In this document: positions 26,343-27,551 of the stretch, in pieces
Layout: each line of letters starts with the position of its first letter
Position numbering within the stretch: the stretch's first letter is position 1
Position numbers and translations under genes: made by a program
Assembly (NCBI GenBank): GCA_937908275.1
Contig: CALERA010000449.1
Location: 1-27,551 of the forward strand
From: an uncultured Desulfarculaceae bacterium
GTDB lineage: Bacteria; Desulfobacterota; Desulfarculia; Desulfarculales; Desulfarculaceae
Length of the DNA: 27,551 nt
Direction: 5' to 3'
The notes under the pieces: model-generated
What the model saw: the letters and a program-made list of their open reading frames with translations, nothing else
The model's database searches: none
What the model was told of the DNA's origin: nothing

Positions 26343-26742
26343 CGCCCTGGCCATGATCGAGGCGGGGTTTGACCTGGCCTCGCATGCCGAGGCCGATGCC
26401 TTTGCTCTGGACGAGGCCGGCGCCCGCCGCCTCACGCCCAAGCTTCCGGCCGAGGTCTGGCAGCGCCTGACCTGGCCCAGCTCGCTGGGCATCCCCCTGC
26501 GCTTCCTCTGCCGCAAGCACCCCTCGATCACCTTCCATAGCGATGCCCTTTGCCAGTTGCGTCGGGACCTGGGCCAGCCCCACCAGGCCGAGCTCTCGGA
26601 CTATGTGGACTTCGGCCGCTGCCTCAACTGCCCCGGCCCCTATTGCCTGGACACCGCCGATGGTCAGCTGGTCCTCAAGCGCCTGGAGCGCCTGGGCCGC
26701 CGCACCGGCCAGGCCCGACCCTGGAGGAAACGCCGTGCTTGA
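26335..26742 (+). CDS. Hypothetical protein with Cys cluster
   Basis: The 135-residue protein is not recognised. The middle part, PAEVWQRLTWPSSLGIPLRF followed by LCRKHPSITFHSDALCQLRR, looks like a folded domain. A CLNCPGPYC cluster in the C-terminal half could bind zinc or iron, and the end is strongly basic (RPWRKRRA), which suits nucleic-acid binding. It overlaps its neighbours by eight bases on each side. Such small proteins are common in the early region of phages. Confidence 0.6.
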   Translation: MPSALAMIEAGFDLASHAEADAFALDEAGARRLTPKLPAEVWQRLTWPSSLGIPLRFLCRKHPSITFHSDALCQLRRDLGQPHQAELSDYVDFGRCLNCPGPYCLDTADGQLVLKRLERLGRRTGQARPWRKRRA

Positions 26743-26974
26743 GTCCGAACGTCAGCAATCAGCGCTCACGCCACCCGCGCCCGGCCTGGCCCGTTGCGGC
26801 ATCTGCCAGACCCGGAGGCCCTTGCACGAAGACGGCGGCCTGCCGCCGGGCTGGTATCAGTCCCCGGCTGATCCGGAGTGGCTGGCCTGCCCGGAGTGCC
26901 AAATTGGCTTGCTGGAAGCGGCCCGGGCCGGGCGCATCTTTGCCGCGCCGCTGGACGAGGTGCCCGGTGCCTGA
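26735..26974 (+). CDS. Small zinc-ribbon-like protein (79 aa)
   Basis: The GTG start at 26735 is fixed by GGAGGA at 26722-26727 and overlaps the previous stop by eight bases. Two CxxC knuckles, CGIC and CPEC, about 40 residues apart, with GWYQSPADPEWLACPEC between them, form a plausible zinc ribbon. The family is not recognised. Confidence 0.6.
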   Translation: MLESERQQSALTPPAPGLARCGICQTRRPLHEDGGLPPGWYQSPADPEWLACPECQIGLLEAARAGRIFAAPLDEVPGA

Positions 26975-27338
26975 GGCCTTGCGACTGGTGGTGCCCGCGC
27001 CCTGGGGCCTGGCCTTGGTGCTGGGCTTGGTGGACCGCTGGCACCACCACCACGCGACACCGTCCGGCCTGGTCCTGCCCGCGCCCCTGGCCATCGTCCA
27101 GGAGCGCGCCGCCAATGATTACGCCGGGGTCCTGACCCAAGTCGATCGCCTGGCCCGGCGCCGAGGCCTGGGCCCGCTCCTTCGGCTGGTGCCCTGGGAC
27201 TTCACCCAGGCCGGGCCCGTGGGCGCGGCCGAGCTGGTGGCCTGCGACTATGGCTGGCGCGAGCGCCAGGGCCTGGCCGCGGGCTGGTGCTGGCGGATCA
27301 ACAATCCCCAACCGGCCTGGCGGGCCGAGGCGGCTTGA
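26967..27338 (+). CDS. Hypothetical protein (123 aa)
   Basis: It begins at a GTG at 26967, eight bases before the end of the preceding gene, with GAGGTG upstream. The sequence includes RLVVPAPWGLALVLGLVDRW, a HHHH run at about residues 24-27, and NDYAGVLTQVDRLARRRGLG. No known domain was recognised, and there is no clear signal peptide. It continues the chain of overlapping short early genes. Confidence 0.55.
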   Translation: MPEALRLVVPAPWGLALVLGLVDRWHHHHATPSGLVLPAPLAIVQERAANDYAGVLTQVDRLARRRGLGPLLRLVPWDFTQAGPVGAAELVACDYGWRERQGLAAGWCWRINNPQPAWRAEAA

Positions 27339-27346
27339 GAGGCCTG

Positions 27347-27500
27347 ATGCAATCCTCCTCCCCAATCCTTCCCCCCACGGCAGGCCGGGCCGGGTCTATC
27401 CCCGACCGGCCCGGCCTGCCACCCCTCCCGAGCCAGGCCACGGGTCGGCTCGGGGATTGGCGCTGGTGGGCGTGGACGATCAGTCAGGTCCTCATCGCTC
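27347..27500 (+). CDS. Possible partial ORF cut by adapter sequence
   Basis: From the ATG at 27347 (GAGAGG upstream, eight bases after the previous stop) a frame is open for 51 codons (MQSSSPILPPTAGRAGSIPD, then GDWRWWAWTISQVLIA) until adapter begins at 27501. It contains a 15-base-arm inverted repeat, which is unusual inside a gene, so it may be non-coding. Anything after residue 51 is artefact. Confidence 0.35.
27379..27420 (+). other. Strong inverted repeat near the contig end
   Basis: Arms GGCAGGCCGGGCCGG (27379-27393) and its perfect reverse complement (27406-27420) flank a 12-base loop. No T-run follows. It may be a terminator-like or protein-bound structure, and could explain poor assembly here. 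Confidence 0.7.
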
Positions 27501-27551
27501 AGATCGGAAGAGCACACGTCTGAACTCCAGTCACGGCTACCTCTCGTATGC
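27501..27551 (+). other. Illumina TruSeq adapter contamination
   Basis: The sequence from 27501 starts AGATCGGAAGAGCACACGTC and runs through the known 34-base TruSeq read-1 adapter to 27534. Next is the six-base index GGCTAC (27535-27540), then CTCTCGTATGC, which matches the constant part with one mismatch. Translated forward it gives the tell-tale IGRAHV, in reverse CSSDL. This is not genomic DNA. Confidence 0.98.

Noticed and set aside
17696..27500. attR copy of the tRNA-Gly 3' end
   Set aside because: Looked for the tRNA T-arm/acceptor sequence. Only a short partial match (TCCCGCTCC near 25335) was found, too short to call an attachment site.
27248..27517. - strand ORF at the contig end starting MCSSDL
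   Set aside because: Its start lies in the adapter sequence and it is antisense to a better-supported gene.

Overview
The window suggests a GC-rich anaerobic bacterium, probably a Desulfobacterota (Deltaproteobacteria) member of Desulfarculus type. That placement is inference, from the very high GC of the housekeeping genes, the gene order hslVU-argBDFGH-lysA-dapF-dapA-dapB-dapL, use of the DapL shortcut to diaminopimelate, and a flavodoxin-ferredoxin gene in the accessory part. The last 51 bases are Illumina adapter, so the right edge is an assembly end, not biology.

Positions 1-17572 are core chromosome, all on the + strand. The block opens with the 3' end of hslV and complete hslU (proteasome-like HslUV protease). 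An AT-rich foreign gene (1749-2303) with a PD-(D/E)XK nuclease signature sits between hslU and argB. Next is an arginine cluster argB, argD, argF, argG, argH, with hairpin-rich gaps before argD and argG. A fibronectin-type-III lipoprotein overlaps the end of argH. A lysine/diaminopimelate cluster follows: lysA, dapF, dapA, dapB, a fumarylacetoacetate-hydrolase-family gene, and dapL. This gives every step from aspartate semialdehyde to lysine. Then come folK, a small membrane protein with a YHS-like cysteine motif, a FSA-type transaldolase and pgsA.

A tRNA-Gly(GCC) gene at 17621-17695 with its own promoter and terminator marks the boundary of a mobile island. A tyrosine integrase reads toward the tRNA, preceded by an excisionase-like HTH gene. 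To the right is a cargo zone, mostly on the - strand: a DUF4258/MqsA-like toxin-antitoxin pair with a candidate operator, an EFR1-type flavodoxin-ferredoxin protein, a decayed alpha/beta-hydrolase pseudogene, and an AT-rich RloC-like ATPase/anticodon nuclease. A PAS-domain ORF and an XRE repressor follow. The repressor is divergent from a + strand early operon with a clear promoter, repeated operator-like words and a strong Shine-Dalgarno site: a short basic protein, a phage CII-family regulator, a VVA0879-like protein and a run of tightly overlapping small ORFs. This is the left arm of a temperate phage or satellite; replication, packaging and structural genes are not in view, and no attR was found.

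A 31-bp direct repeat with one mismatch occurs at 18999-19029 and 25245-25275, in the leader of the xis/int module and upstream of the 25413 gene. The RloC-like gene lies downstream of the repressor on the same strand, which would suit expression in the lysogen and a role in defence against other phages (inference).
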